Positions 44,664 to 53,513 are shown, numbered from the stretch's first letter. The stretch: DNA of 64,000 bases from Sabulicella glaciei (GCF_026183895.1 NZ_JAPFQI010000006.1:97592-161591); one strand, 5' to 3'. Translations and numbers: made by a program. The notes: a model not told the origin generated them from the sequence alone.

Positions 44664-45659
44664 ATGATGCAGCGTCGCGCCCTCCTTGCCTTGCCCCTCG
44701 CCCTGCCGGCCCTCGCCCCCAAGGGCGCCGCCGCGCAGGATAGCTGGCCCAGCAACCGGCCGATCTCCCTGATCGGCGGCTTCCCCAACGGGTCCGGGGT
44801 GGACATCTACCAGCGCCGCCTCGCCGAGCCCCTGTCGCGGGCGCTGGGCCAGACCATCGTGGTGGACAACCGCACCGGGGCAGGGGGCAATATCGGTTCC
44901 GACTTCGTCGCCAAGGCGCGGCCCGATGGCTACACCTTCTACTTCGGCACGGCAGGCACCCACGCCATCAATGCCAGCCTCTACCGTACCCTTCCCTTCG
45001 ACGTGGTGCGGGACTTCACCCCCATCGCGCATCTGGGCGACGTGCCGAACGTCCTGACCGTCAGCCCGGAGCGCCGGCCGCAATACACGGATTGCCAGGC
45101 GGTGCTGCAGGCGGCACGGGCCAATCCGGGGCATCTCAACTACGCCTCCACCGGCAACGGCGCCTCGACCCATCTCGCGGGGGCGCAATTCGCCAACGCG
45201 GCCAATGTGGACGTGACGCACATCCCGTATCGCGGCCAGCCTGGGGCGCAGACGGCGCTGCTGGCCGGCGACGTGGATTTCTTCTTCAACCAGACCGGCC
45301 CCGCCATTGGCGCGATCCGCCAGGGCCAGGTGCGCGGCCTCGCCGTCACCACCGCCGAGCGCGTGCCGAGCCTGCCCGACATCCCCACTGTGGCGGAGGC
45401 CTGCAACCTGCCGGGCTTCGTCAGCACCACCTGGTATGGGCTGTTCGGACCCGCCAACCTGCCGCCCGCCATCGTGAGCCGCATGTCGGAGGAGGTGAAC
45501 AAGGTCCTCGCCGATCCGGAATTCCAGCGTTGGCTGGTGCAGGAGCAGGGAATCAGCCTGCCGCCGGTGAAGACGCCGCAGGAATTCGCCGAGATCCAGC
45601 GCCGTGACATCGCTCGCTGGGCGGAGGTGGTGCGCCGCTCCGGCGCCACGGTGGACTGA
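44664..45659 (+). CDS. Bug-family tripartite tricarboxylate transporter binding protein
   Basis: This 331-residue periplasmic protein has a signal peptide (MMQRRALLALPLALPALAP). It also shows the Bug pattern: RPISLIGGFPNGSGVDIYQRR, VVDNRTGAGGNIGSDFVAKA, PDGYTFYFGT, HIPYRGQPGAQTALLAGDVDF and the C-terminal TWYGLFGPANLPP. These proteins bind carboxylates and aromatic acids for TctAB-type transporters. No TctA or TctB gene is present, as is common for orphan Bug genes. It is followed by a hairpin and then by a regulator gene. Confidence 0.92.
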   Translation: MMQRRALLALPLALPALAPKGAAAQDSWPSNRPISLIGGFPNGSGVDIYQRRLAEPLSRALGQTIVVDNRTGAGGNIGSDFVAKARPDGYTFYFGTAGTHAINASLYRTLPFDVVRDFTPIAHLGDVPNVLTVSPERRPQYTDCQAVLQAARANPGHLNYASTGNGASTHLAGAQFANAANVDVTHIPYRGQPGAQTALLAGDVDFFFNQTGPAIGAIRQGQVRGLAVTTAERVPSLPDIPTVAEACNLPGFVSTTWYGLFGPANLPPAIVSRMSEEVNKVLADPEFQRWLVQEQGISLPPVKTPQEFAEIQRRDIARWAEVVRRSGATVD

Positions 45660-45670
45660 GGAAACCGACA

Positions 45671-45699
45671 CCCCGCCGCGCAAAGTGCTTGCGGCGGGG
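45671..45699 (+). terminator. GC-rich hairpin after the Bug-protein gene
   Basis: Perfect arms CCCCGCCGC and GCGGCGGGG surround an 11-base loop, 12 bases after the stop. The following T content is weak (GGTTCTCTG), so termination may be partial. Confidence 0.6.
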
Positions 45700-45713
45700 G
45701 GTTCTCTGCGCTA

Positions 45714-45742
45714 GGTCTGACATGTCAAGACAAGGTCAGACC
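45714..45742 (+). promoter_or_regulatory. Palindromic operator immediately upstream of the GntR gene
   Basis: GGTCTGAC (45714-45721) and GTCAGACC (45735-45742) are perfect inverted arms. The left arm overlaps a perfect ten-base palindrome, TGACATGTCA (45718-45727). The element ends one base before the regulator's ATG, so a bound protein would block transcription or translation initiation. This suggests autoregulation by the FCD-type regulator. Confidence 0.6.
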
Positions 45743-45743
45743 C

Positions 45744-46427
45744 ATGTCTCTGGTCGCGCCCTTCGAGGCTCCGCTCTCCCTTACGGAACGCGCCGCCGCC
45801 GGCTTGCGCGCCGACATCCTCGCCACGCGCCTCGCCCCAGGCGAGGTGATCAGCGAGGCCATGGCGGCCGACCGGCTGGAACTGGGCAAGGCACCGATCC
45901 GCGCCGCCCTGGCGCGCCTGGCGGAGGAGGGGCTGGTTTCCTCCGTGCCACGGCGCGGCTGGGTCGTGTCCCTGGTCACCATCCGCGACATCCATGAGGT
46001 CTTCGACCTCCGCTTGATGCTGGAGCCCGAGGCGGCGCGGCGTGCAGCAGGACGGGTGGATGCGGCGATGCTGTCGCGCCTCGATGCGGTCTGCGCCGCC
46101 GGCTACGAATGCGGCAACCCGGAAAGCTGCATGGGATTCCTCCAGGCCAACAAGGCCTTCCACGTCGCGGTGGCGGAACTCTCGGGCAATGCGCGCCTCG
46201 CCCGGCAGGTGGATCGCCTCTTGGACGAAAGCACGCGCATGCTGGTCATGGGCCTGTCCCGCCGCGACCGCACCGGCGAGATGGCGCATGAGCACCACGC
46301 GCTGGTGGAGGCACTGGCCCTGGGCCAGGGCGAGGAGGCGTCGCGCATCATGCATGGGCAGGTGGCGGAAAGCCGCCGCATGGTGCTGGACGCGCTCACG
46401 GCGCCCGATGCGGGGATTGCGATATGA
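45744..46427 (+). CDS. GntR-family transcriptional regulator, FCD (FadR) subfamily
   Basis: This 227-residue regulator has an N-terminal winged helix-turn-helix (LAPGEVISEAMAADRLELGKAPIRAALARLAEEGLV, with PRRGWVVS as the wing). A C-terminal all-helical FCD ligand domain follows, with DLRLMLEPEAA, FHVAVAELSGN and EHHALVEALALG supplying metal-binding His and Asp positions. It overlaps the thiol-dioxygenase gene by ATGA, so it probably controls that enzyme. The ribosome site lies within the palindromic operator. Confidence 0.9.
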   Translation: MSLVAPFEAPLSLTERAAAGLRADILATRLAPGEVISEAMAADRLELGKAPIRAALARLAEEGLVSSVPRRGWVVSLVTIRDIHEVFDLRLMLEPEAARRAAGRVDAAMLSRLDAVCAAGYECGNPESCMGFLQANKAFHVAVAELSGNARLARQVDRLLDESTRMLVMGLSRRDRTGEMAHEHHALVEALALGQGEEASRIMHGQVAESRRMVLDALTAPDAGIAI

Positions 46428-46930
46428 ATGTGCTTCGTCCCGGCCTCGCGCTCGATGCCATGCTGGATGCCATCCACCGCGCCACCCGCGCGCCGGAGGC
46501 GGAGCGGCCCGGCGCGGTGGCCGACGCCATGGTCCCCTTCCTGCGCGACCCGACCTTGCTGGAAGGGCGCGACTGCCCGTCCTGCCCGAACGGCTACAAG
46601 CGCCACCTGCTGCACGAGGGCGCGGATTACGCGGTCGTCGCGCTGGTGTGGCGGCCGATGCAGATGTCGCCGGTCCATGCGCACCGCGCCTGGTGCGCGC
46701 TGGGGGTGCATCGCGGCATCCTGACCGAGCATTTCTTCGAGCCGGGATCGGCGACGCCGCGCCCGGTGGACGCGGTGCTGCGGCGGGAAGGCGACACGTC
46801 GCACGGCGTCGCCGATCCGCGGCTGATCCATCGCCTCGCCAACTGCTCGGCGGAGGTGTCGGTCTCCATCCACGCCTATGGCCTGCCCTTCGCGCGCTTC
46901 GCCGAGGGGCTGAACCACATCCTGGCCTGA
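46424..46930 (+). CDS. Cysteine dioxygenase-family thiol dioxygenase
   Basis: This 168-residue cupin carries the non-heme iron triad expected for CDO/3-mercaptopropionate dioxygenase: His85 and His87 in SPVHAHRAW and His136 in RLIHRLAN. The catalytic Ser-His-Tyr element is also present in SIHAYG (Ser148, His150, Tyr152). A Cys at 91 lies close to the position of the Cys-Tyr crosslink of eukaryotic CDO, though spacing differs by one. It oxidises a thiol to a sulfinate with O2, and the exact thiol is uncertain. It is co-translated with the GntR regulator and followed by an exporter gene. Confidence 0.8.
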   Translation: MNVLRPGLALDAMLDAIHRATRAPEAERPGAVADAMVPFLRDPTLLEGRDCPSCPNGYKRHLLHEGADYAVVALVWRPMQMSPVHAHRAWCALGVHRGILTEHFFEPGSATPRPVDAVLRREGDTSHGVADPRLIHRLANCSAEVSVSIHAYGLPFARFAEGLNHILA

Positions 46931-46987
46931 GCGCGCCCATGCGCCGGCGCGCATAGGCACGCGGCCGGCCGCGTGCCAGTGTCCGGC

Positions 46988-47878
46988 ATGGCTCTCGCCC
47001 CGAAGCTCCTGCTCGGCCTGCTGCTCGGGGCCGTGGCGTCGATGATCTGGGGCGGGCACGCGGTGGTGGCGCGCCTCGCGCTCACTGGCCAGGGCATCAC
47101 CGTGCTGGACATGATGTTCTGCCGCTACCTGCCTGCGGCGCTGATCCTGGCGCCGCTCGCCTGGCGGGAGCGCGCGGCGCTGGCGGCGATCGGCCCGCGC
47201 CGCATCCTGCTGCTCACCCTGTTCGGCGGCTGCTTCAACCTGCTGCTCTTCGCCTCGGCGCTGCGCTACGCGCCGGCGAGCCATGGCGGCACCATCGCGC
47301 CCATGACCGGCCCGGTGGTGGGGGCGCTGGCCGCATGGTGGCTGCTGCACGAGCGGCCGACCGCCGGGCGCGTGGCCGCTTTGGCCGCCATGGTGACGGG
47401 GGTGCTGCTGATCGGCTGGGAGGGGCTGGGCGGGCACCCGGGCGCCTGGCGCGGCGACCTTCTGCTGGTGGGGGCGGGCGGCACCTGGGGCGTCTTCACC
47501 GTGCTGCTGCGCCGCTGGCACGTCGCCGCCATCCCGGCCAGCGCGGCGGTGACGCTGACCTCCCTGCCTTTCGTGCTGCCGCCCTTTCTGCTCTTCCGGG
47601 CCGAGGAATTCTTCAGCCTGGATTGGCGCCTTTGGGGCTGGATGATCTTGGCGCAGGGCGTGGCGCTGGGCGCCGTTTCCATGCTGCTCTTCGCCCGCAG
47701 CGTGGAGATGCTGGGCGCCACCCGCGCCGCCACCCTGTCCGTCCTCGTGCCCGTGACCGGGCTGACCGCCAGCTACCTCGTCCTCGGCGAGCCGATCGGC
47801 TGGGTGAAGGCGGGCGGGGCGGCGCTGGCCGTGGGGGCGATGCTGGTGGCGGTTCTGTTCACCGGACGGCGGACCTGA
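46988..47878 (+). CDS. EamA/DMT-family transporter
   Basis: This 296-residue protein has ten predicted helices in two EamA halves: SMIWGGHAVVARLAL, FRALRYAPASHGGTIAPM-like first half and LSVLVPVTGLTASYLVLGEPIG second half. It follows the thiol-dioxygenase gene on the same strand. It could export amino acids or sulfur metabolites, but that is positional inference. Its 3' end overlaps the convergent thioesterase gene by 20 bases. Confidence 0.86.
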   Translation: MALAPKLLLGLLLGAVASMIWGGHAVVARLALTGQGITVLDMMFCRYLPAALILAPLAWRERAALAAIGPRRILLLTLFGGCFNLLLFASALRYAPASHGGTIAPMTGPVVGALAAWWLLHERPTAGRVAALAAMVTGVLLIGWEGLGGHPGAWRGDLLLVGAGGTWGVFTVLLRRWHVAAIPASAAVTLTSLPFVLPPFLLFRAEEFFSLDWRLWGWMILAQGVALGAVSMLLFARSVEMLGATRAATLSVLVPVTGLTASYLVLGEPIGWVKAGGAALAVGAMLVAVLFTGRRT

Positions 47879-48278
47879 CCCAGCCTGTCGTGACATGGAC
47901 GCAGGGACGCGGATCGTCGGCGTGGGTGACGACCACCTCGCCGAACAGCGAGCGCCCGCTGCCCTTGATGAGCCGTGCCTCGGCCAGCAGGGGGCCGGGA
48001 CCGCAGGGGCGCAGGAAGGCGATGTTCATGGTCGCGGTCAGGCTCTCGTCCCGTCCCTCGCTGACGGAAAGCAGCGCCGCCCACATCGCGACATCCGCGA
48101 AGCCCATGATGGCGGGGCCCGACACGGTGTTCCCGGGGCGAAGCAGGCGCGGGTCGCGCGGCAATTCCAGCCGCGCCACGCCGGCTTCGGCGGACAAGAC
48201 GCGAATGCCCCAGTCGCCGGCGAGCGGCACGCCGCGATGGATGATGGCCTCGTATTCCGCCGGGGTCATTCTGGACAC
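47859..48278 (-). CDS. PaaI-type hotdog thioesterase
   Basis: This 139-residue protein is a hotdog fold with LRPGNTVSGPAIMGFADVAMWAALLS, where the Asp or nearby Asn/Gly is the usual catalytic region. It also has TATMNIAFLRPCGPGPLLAEARL and the strand-rich end VVVTHADD. Such enzymes hydrolyse aryl- or acyl-CoA esters. It is monocistronic and convergent with the EamA gene. Confidence 0.83.
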   Translation of the reverse strand: MSRMTPAEYEAIIHRGVPLAGDWGIRVLSAEAGVARLELPRDPRLLRPGNTVSGPAIMGFADVAMWAALLSVSEGRDESLTATMNIAFLRPCGPGPLLAEARLIKGSGRSLFGEVVVTHADDPRPCVHVTTGWVRSAVR

Positions 48279-48341
48279 GCCTCGCTTTTCGCCGCGATGC
48301 TAGCGGCCGCACACCGGAAGGCCGAGAGGGAGACGCCGCGC

Positions 48342-49175
48342 TTGACCACCATTCGCCGCATGACGCGACGTGACCTCGACCTGGCCCTCGACTGGGCGGC
48401 GGCGGAGGGGTGGAACCCGGGCCGCGAGGATGCATCCTGCTTCTTCGCCGCCGACCCGGAGGGGTTCTTCGTCGCCGAGGTGGAGGGCAGGCCCGTCGCC
48501 TCCATCTCCGCAGTGCGGATGGGCGAGAGGTTCGGCTTCATCGGTCTCTACATCGCCATTCCGGAGGCGCGCGGGCAGGGGCACGGCATGGCGCTGTGGC
48601 GCGCGGGGATGGCGCATCTGGACGGGCGCTGCGTCGGGCTGGACGGGGTGGTGGCGCAGCAGGCAAACTATCGGAAGTCGGGCTTCGTGTTTTCCTGGAA
48701 CAACGCGCGCTACGAGGCGGAGCGCCCGCTGCTGGAAGCGGCGCATCACCGTGCCGACGCGGCGGAGTTCGGCGACGCGCTGCTGGCCTATGACGCGCTG
48801 CATGCGGGCGAGGCGCGGCCGGAATTCCTCCGCGCCTGGCTGGAGGCGCCTGGACACGTCGCGCGGGTCATCCGCGGTCCCGACGGCGCGTTGCGCGGCT
48901 TCGGCGTGCTGCGCCCTTGCCGCGAGGGCGCGAAGATCGGCCCCCTTTTCGCCGAGGATGCCGGCCACGCCCGCTCCTTGCTGACCGCCCTTGCGGCCGA
49001 GCACCCGGATGGGAAGCTGGTGCTGGACGTGGCGGAGGACCACGCCGCGGCGGTGGCGCTGGCGCGCGAGGCGGGGATGGAGAAGGTGTTCGAGACGGCG
49101 CGCATGTACACGGGCGCCCCCCCGCCGATGCGGCGGGAGGGCGTGTTCGGCATCACGAGCTTCGAGCTGGGGTGA
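48342..49175 (+). CDS. Double-domain GNAT acetyltransferase
   Basis: This is a protein of about 277 residues. The N-terminal GNAT domain begins TTIRRMTRRDLDLALDWAAAEGWNPG and has the acetyl-CoA loop IPEARGQGHGMALW. A second GNAT-like domain (about residues 150-277) ends in GMEKVFETARMYTGAPP, as in the Acetyltransf_18/YitH class. TTG 48342 after GAGGGAG is the best start, and ATG 48297 is an alternative. The substrate is unknown. Confidence 0.84.
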   Translation: MTTIRRMTRRDLDLALDWAAAEGWNPGREDASCFFAADPEGFFVAEVEGRPVASISAVRMGERFGFIGLYIAIPEARGQGHGMALWRAGMAHLDGRCVGLDGVVAQQANYRKSGFVFSWNNARYEAERPLLEAAHHRADAAEFGDALLAYDALHAGEARPEFLRAWLEAPGHVARVIRGPDGALRGFGVLRPCREGAKIGPLFAEDAGHARSLLTALAAEHPDGKLVLDVAEDHAAAVALAREAGMEKVFETARMYTGAPPPMRREGVFGITSFELG

Positions 49176-49187
49176 GGGGTCTTCCCC

Positions 49188-50699
49188 TCACCCCATGTTC
49201 ACCATGATGGTCTTCTTGTGCGTGAAGTGCTCCAGCATCGCCTCCAGCGACGCCTCCTTGCCGAGGCCGGAGGACTTCACCCCGCCATAGGACAGGTTGG
49301 CCTGCACCACGAGGTTCTGGTTGATCTGCACTAGCCCCGCCTCCAGCCGATGCGCGAGGTCCAGCCCGACCTTGAGGTTGTTGGTCCAGAGCGAGGCGGC
49401 GAGGCCGTATTCGCTGTCATTCGCCTCGGCCAGCACCGCCTCCGGGTCGTCGAAGGGCTGGATCACGGTGACGGGGCCGAAGATCTCCTCCTGCACCAGG
49501 CGGCTGTCACGCGTCAGCCCGGTGAAGATCACGGGCCGCAGGAACAGACCCTTCTTCAGCGCCTGGTCCTTGGGCAGGGCGGAGCATTCATGCGCCACCG
49601 CGCCCGCCGTCTTCTTGCCTTCCTCGATGAAGGCCTGGACCTTCTCGAACTGGCCCGGCGAGATGATGGTGCCGATGTCGGTCTTCTCGTCCAGCGGGTC
49701 GCCCATCACCATGGCGTCCACGGCCTTCCGCATCTCCTCCACGAACTGGTCGAAGACCGGACGCTCCACGTAGATGCGCGAAGCGGCGGTGCAGCTCTGC
49801 CCCTGGCGGGTGAAGCGCATGGAGGTGAGCGCGCCCTGCACGGTCTTCGCGAAGTCGCAATCGGCGAAGACGATCATGGGCGACTTGCCGCCCAGCTCCA
49901 GCGTGACCGGGACGATCTTCTCGGCCGCGGCCTTGGCGACGATCTTGCCGGTCTCGACCGAGCCGGTGAAGGTCACCTTCTTCACCAACTTGTGCTCGAC
50001 CAGCGGCGCGCCGCATTCCGGCCCCATGCCCGAGAGCATGTTGAAGCAGCCCGGCGGCAGCACGCGGTTCATCAGCTCGCAGATGCGCAGCACGGCGAGG
50101 GGCGCTTCCTCCGCGCTCTTCACCACCACCGTGTTGCCCGCCACCAGCGCCGGCGCAACCTTGAGCGCCATGAGCAGCATGGGCACGTTCCAGGGAATGA
50201 TGGCCCCCACCACGCCCAGCGGCTCGCGCACCGTCACGGAGAGCACGTTGGGGGCGAAGGGCACGCTCTCGCCCTTCAGTTCGCCGCCCAGCCCGCCGAA
50301 GAACTCGAACACGTCGGCGACGACGCCCGCCTCGACGCGGCTTTCGGTGCGCAGCGCCTTGCCCGTCTCCAGCGCGATCAGCCGCGCCAGCTCCTCCGCG
50401 TGCTCCTTCAGCAGGGCGGCGCATTGATGCACCAGCGCGCCGCGCTTGCGCGCCGGCATCTTGGCCCACTCCTTCTGCGCGCGCGCCGCGTCCTGCACCG
50501 CCGCATCCACGTCCTGCGCGTCGCCCTCGGCGGCGCGGGCCACCTCCTCGCCGGTCGCGGGGTTCACCACGGCGAAGCTCTTGCCCGAACGCGCGGGGAC
50601 GTAGCGGCCGCCGATGAAATGCAGCCCCGACAGGGCGGTGGCCAGCTTCTGCTGGTCCAGGCACGGGGCGGCGGGGGTGGGGTGCGGCGTGTCGAGCAT
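49188..50699 (-). CDS. NAD(P)-dependent aldehyde dehydrogenase
   Basis: This 503-residue enzyme has the standard ALDH motifs: IIPWNVPMLLMALKVAPALVAGN, FTGSVETGK, the catalytic Glu in VTLELGGKSP, the catalytic Cys in RQGQSCTAASR, and EEIFGPVTVI. It oxidises an aldehyde to the acid. The aldehyde cannot be named, and family resemblance is to broad-range, betaine-aldehyde-like forms. It has its own promoter region, divergent from the stress-protein gene. Confidence 0.93.
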   Translation of the reverse strand: MLDTPHPTPAAPCLDQQKLATALSGLHFIGGRYVPARSGKSFAVVNPATGEEVARAAEGDAQDVDAAVQDAARAQKEWAKMPARKRGALVHQCAALLKEHAEELARLIALETGKALRTESRVEAGVVADVFEFFGGLGGELKGESVPFAPNVLSVTVREPLGVVGAIIPWNVPMLLMALKVAPALVAGNTVVVKSAEEAPLAVLRICELMNRVLPPGCFNMLSGMGPECGAPLVEHKLVKKVTFTGSVETGKIVAKAAAEKIVPVTLELGGKSPMIVFADCDFAKTVQGALTSMRFTRQGQSCTAASRIYVERPVFDQFVEEMRKAVDAMVMGDPLDEKTDIGTIISPGQFEKVQAFIEEGKKTAGAVAHECSALPKDQALKKGLFLRPVIFTGLTRDSRLVQEEIFGPVTVIQPFDDPEAVLAEANDSEYGLAASLWTNNLKVGLDLAHRLEAGLVQINQNLVVQANLSYGGVKSSGLGKEASLEAMLEHFTHKKTIMVNMG

Positions 50700-50835
50700 C
50701 CGGGCGTTTCCCTGTCTGGTTCCGGTCCTGGGGGGCTTTGCCCCCCGTCCAGGTCGCCCGGACCATGCGCCGGATGCCCGCAACCCCGCAAGCCTCCCGC
50801 CGTTCCCGACCCGGACAGTTTCAGGAGACGGAAGC

Positions 50836-51333
50836 ATGGCCAACGCCACGAACGAGGACGAAGCCCGCACCAAGGTCCGCGAGATGCTGGAGAAGGTGGG
50901 CGTGGTGATGTTCGTCACCACCATGCCCGACGGCACGCAGCACGCCCGCCCCATGGCGATCCAGAAGGTCGAGGGCGACACGGTGTGGTTCTTCCACGTC
51001 GCGGGCACGCCCAAGGCGCAGGAGATCCGCCAGGACAGCGACGTGCTGCTCGCCGCTTCCAACCCGTCCAGCCAGGACTACGTCTCGGCCAAGGGCAAGG
51101 CCCGCACCTCCAAGGACACGGCCAAGGCCAAGGCGCTGTGGAGCGAATCCGCCCGCGTGTGGTTCCCCAAGGGCGCCGAGGACCCGGAGCTGGAGCTGAT
51201 CGCCGTATCCATCACGGGCGCGGAGTATTGGGACAGCCCCTCCTCCACCGCGCTGCACGCTTATGGCTACGTGAAGGCGCTGGCGACGGGCGAGCGCCCG
51301 GCCGGCGGCGAGAACAAGAAGGTTTCCTTCTGA
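50836..51333 (+). CDS. Pyridoxamine 5'-phosphate oxidase-fold general stress protein
   Basis: This 165-residue split-barrel flavin-fold protein has VGVVMFVTTMPDGTQHARPMA, VWFFHVAGTPKAQEI and ARVWFPKGAEDPELELIAV, as in the general stress protein 26 group. Members bind FMN or FAD, and physiological roles are poorly defined. A GGAGACGGAAG ribosome site precedes the ATG. Confidence 0.85.
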   Translation: MANATNEDEARTKVREMLEKVGVVMFVTTMPDGTQHARPMAIQKVEGDTVWFFHVAGTPKAQEIRQDSDVLLAASNPSSQDYVSAKGKARTSKDTAKAKALWSESARVWFPKGAEDPELELIAVSITGAEYWDSPSSTALHAYGYVKALATGERPAGGENKKVSF

Positions 51334-51417
51334 CGGAGACGGGGCCCCGGCCGGTTGCCGGGGCTTCCGCCGGCTTGTAATCCCCTGGGCGGACGACGCC
51401 CAAGGGATGCAAGACCG

Positions 51418-52623
51418 ATGACCGACCGCCCCGGCCCGCTGACCGGCCTCCGCGTGCTCGACCTCACCCGCGTGCTGGCGGGGCCGACCTGCACCCAGAT
51501 GCTGGGTGACATGGGCGCCGACGTCATCAAGATCGAGCGACCCGGCGCCGGCGACGACACGCGCGGCTTCGCGCCGCCCTTCTGGCCCGGCACGGAGGAG
51601 AGCGCCTACTTCATCGGCGTGAACCGCAACAAGCGCAGCGTGACGCTGGACATCGCGAAGCCCGAGGGCCAGGCGGTGATCCACCGCCTGCTCGAGCATT
51701 GCGACATCCTGGTGGAGAACTTCAAGGTCGGCGCTCTGGCCAAGTACGGGCTGAGCTGGGAGCAGCTGAAGGCGAAGTACCCGCGCCTGATCTACTGCTC
51801 CATCACTGGCTTCGGGCAGACCGGGCCCTACGCGCCGCGCCCCGGCTACGACGCGCTGATCCAGGCCATGGGTGGCGTCATGTCCCTGACCGGGGAGCCC
51901 AACGGCTCGCCGCAGAAGGTTGGCGTGCCGGTCGCTGACCTTTTCGCCGGACTTTATGGCTGCATCGGCATCCTCGCCGCGGTGAACCACCGCCACGCGA
52001 CCGGCGAGGGGCAGCAGGTGGATATCGGCATGCTGGACACGCACGTGGCGTGGCTGGCGAATCAGGGCATGAACTTCCTGGCCACCGGCGAGAACCCGCC
52101 GCGCCTGGGGAACCAGCACCCCAACATCTCGCCCTACCAGGAATTCCCGACGAAGGATGGCTACATCATCCTGGCCGTGGGCAACGACCCGACATTCGAG
52201 CGCTTCTGCAAGGCGTTCGGGCAGGAGCACCTGTTGCAGGACGAGCGCTTCAGCACCAACCCGAAGCGCGTCGCCAACCGCGACCTCGTCACCGAGACGC
52301 TGACGCCGGTGATGAAGGGCAAGACCACGGCGGAATGGGTGGAGGCGCTGGAGGCGCAGAAGATCGGCTGCGGCCCCATCAACACGCTGAAGGACGTCTT
52401 CGCCGACCCGCACGTGCAGGCGCGCGAGATGGTCGCCACCATGCGCCACGGCAGCGGGGCCGAGGTCCAGGTGATCGCCAACCCGGTGAAGCTGTCCGCT
52501 ACCCCGCCCACGCTGCGCTCCGCCCCGCCTGTGCTGGGCGAGCACAACGAAGAGGTGCTGTCCGGCCTGCTGGGCATGGACGCGGCGGAAGTGGCGGTGC
52601 TGCGAGACAAGGGCGTGGTGTGA
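51418..52623 (+). CDS. Class III (CaiB/formyl-CoA type) CoA-transferase
   Basis: This 401-residue enzyme has GLRVLDLTRVLAGPTCTQMLGDMGADVIKIE, NRNKRSVTLDIAKPEGQ, and the catalytic Asp in VGVPVADLFAGLYG. It transfers CoA between carboxylic acids. The acids are unspecified (oxalate, mesaconate, succinate and carnitine are the known family substrates). The TGA overlaps the ATG of the hydrolase gene by one base, so the two probably act on the same metabolite. Confidence 0.92.
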   Translation: MTDRPGPLTGLRVLDLTRVLAGPTCTQMLGDMGADVIKIERPGAGDDTRGFAPPFWPGTEESAYFIGVNRNKRSVTLDIAKPEGQAVIHRLLEHCDILVENFKVGALAKYGLSWEQLKAKYPRLIYCSITGFGQTGPYAPRPGYDALIQAMGGVMSLTGEPNGSPQKVGVPVADLFAGLYGCIGILAAVNHRHATGEGQQVDIGMLDTHVAWLANQGMNFLATGENPPRLGNQHPNISPYQEFPTKDGYIILAVGNDPTFERFCKAFGQEHLLQDERFSTNPKRVANRDLVTETLTPVMKGKTTAEWVEALEAQKIGCGPINTLKDVFADPHVQAREMVATMRHGSGAEVQVIANPVKLSATPPTLRSAPPVLGEHNEEVLSGLLGMDAAEVAVLRDKGVV

Positions 52624-53462
52624 TGGCGGAACCCCGCCTGGGCCAGATGAACGCTTCCTTCGGCGAAGGGAGCGTCGTCCTGCGCTGGTGGGAGTGGGGG
52701 CCGGCGGACGGGCTCCCCGTAGTCTGCGTCCACGGGCTGACGCGCAATGGGCGCGACTTCGACGTGCTGGCGCGGGACTTGGCCGCGCGGGGGCGGCGCG
52801 TGCTGTGCGTGGACGTGCCGGGACGCGGCGTGTCGGGCTGGCTGCCGCGTCCAGAGCTTTACGCCGTGCCGGTCTATGCCCAGTGCCTCGCGCCCCTGGT
52901 GGCCGCGCTGGGGCGGCATGACTGGGTCGGCACCTCCATGGGCGGGCTGATCGGCATGGCGATGGCGGCGCTGCCGCACGCCACGATGCGGCGTTTCGTC
53001 GTCAACGACATCGGCCCCTTCGTGCCGGCGGCGGCGATCGGCCGCATCCAGGCCTACATGGCGGGGGCGCCCACGGAATTCGCCGACGCGGCGGCGCTGG
53101 AGGCGTATCTGCGCCGCGTCCACGCGCCTTTCGGCGCGCTGTCCGACGCCGAATGGGCGCATCTGGCGCGGCATTCGGCACGGGTGGCGCCGGACGGGCG
53201 GACCGTCCTGCACTACGACCCGGCGATCGGCGGCCCGATGATGGCAGGCGACCCGGCGGATATCGAGCTGTGGCCGCTCTGGGAGGCTGCCTCGGCCCGC
53301 CCCACCCTGGTGCTGCGCGGCGAGGCGAGCGACCTCCTGCTGCCCGAGACGGCGGTCCGCATGGCCGCGCGCGTCCGCGTCGAGACCATTCCCGGCTGCG
53401 GCCACGCCCCCGCCTTGATGGAGGCGTCGCAAGTGGCGCTGGTCGCGGACTTCCTGAGCTAG
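52623..53462 (+). CDS. Alpha/beta hydrolase
   Basis: This 279-residue protein has the oxyanion HGLTRNGRDFD region, nucleophile elbow GTSMGGLIG and the final His in PGCGHAPALME. An acidic residue in RGEASDLLLPE completes the triad. It is likely a carboxylesterase or C-C hydrolase acting beside the CoA-transferase. Its TAG stop lies in the left arm of a long inverted repeat. Confidence 0.88.
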   Translation: MAEPRLGQMNASFGEGSVVLRWWEWGPADGLPVVCVHGLTRNGRDFDVLARDLAARGRRVLCVDVPGRGVSGWLPRPELYAVPVYAQCLAPLVAALGRHDWVGTSMGGLIGMAMAALPHATMRRFVVNDIGPFVPAAAIGRIQAYMAGAPTEFADAAALEAYLRRVHAPFGALSDAEWAHLARHSARVAPDGRTVLHYDPAIGGPMMAGDPADIELWPLWEAASARPTLVLRGEASDLLLPETAVRMAARVRVETIPGCGHAPALMEASQVALVADFLS

Positions 53463-53501
53463 GCCTGTCTGGCGCATCGGGATGCACCAGACAGGCCTAG
53501 C
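53458..53501. terminator. Long near-perfect hairpin between convergent genes
   Basis: GCTAGGCCTGTCTGG and CCAGACAGGCCTAGC are perfect 15-base arms. Inside them GCATC and GATGC pair again around a two-base GG centre, leaving only one C/A mismatch. The whole element is a 20-pair stem-loop without a clear T-run. It includes the hydrolase stop codon and probably acts as a bidirectional transcription stop or mRNA end-stabiliser. Confidence 0.75.
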
Positions 53502-53513
53502 CATGTTTCGAGC

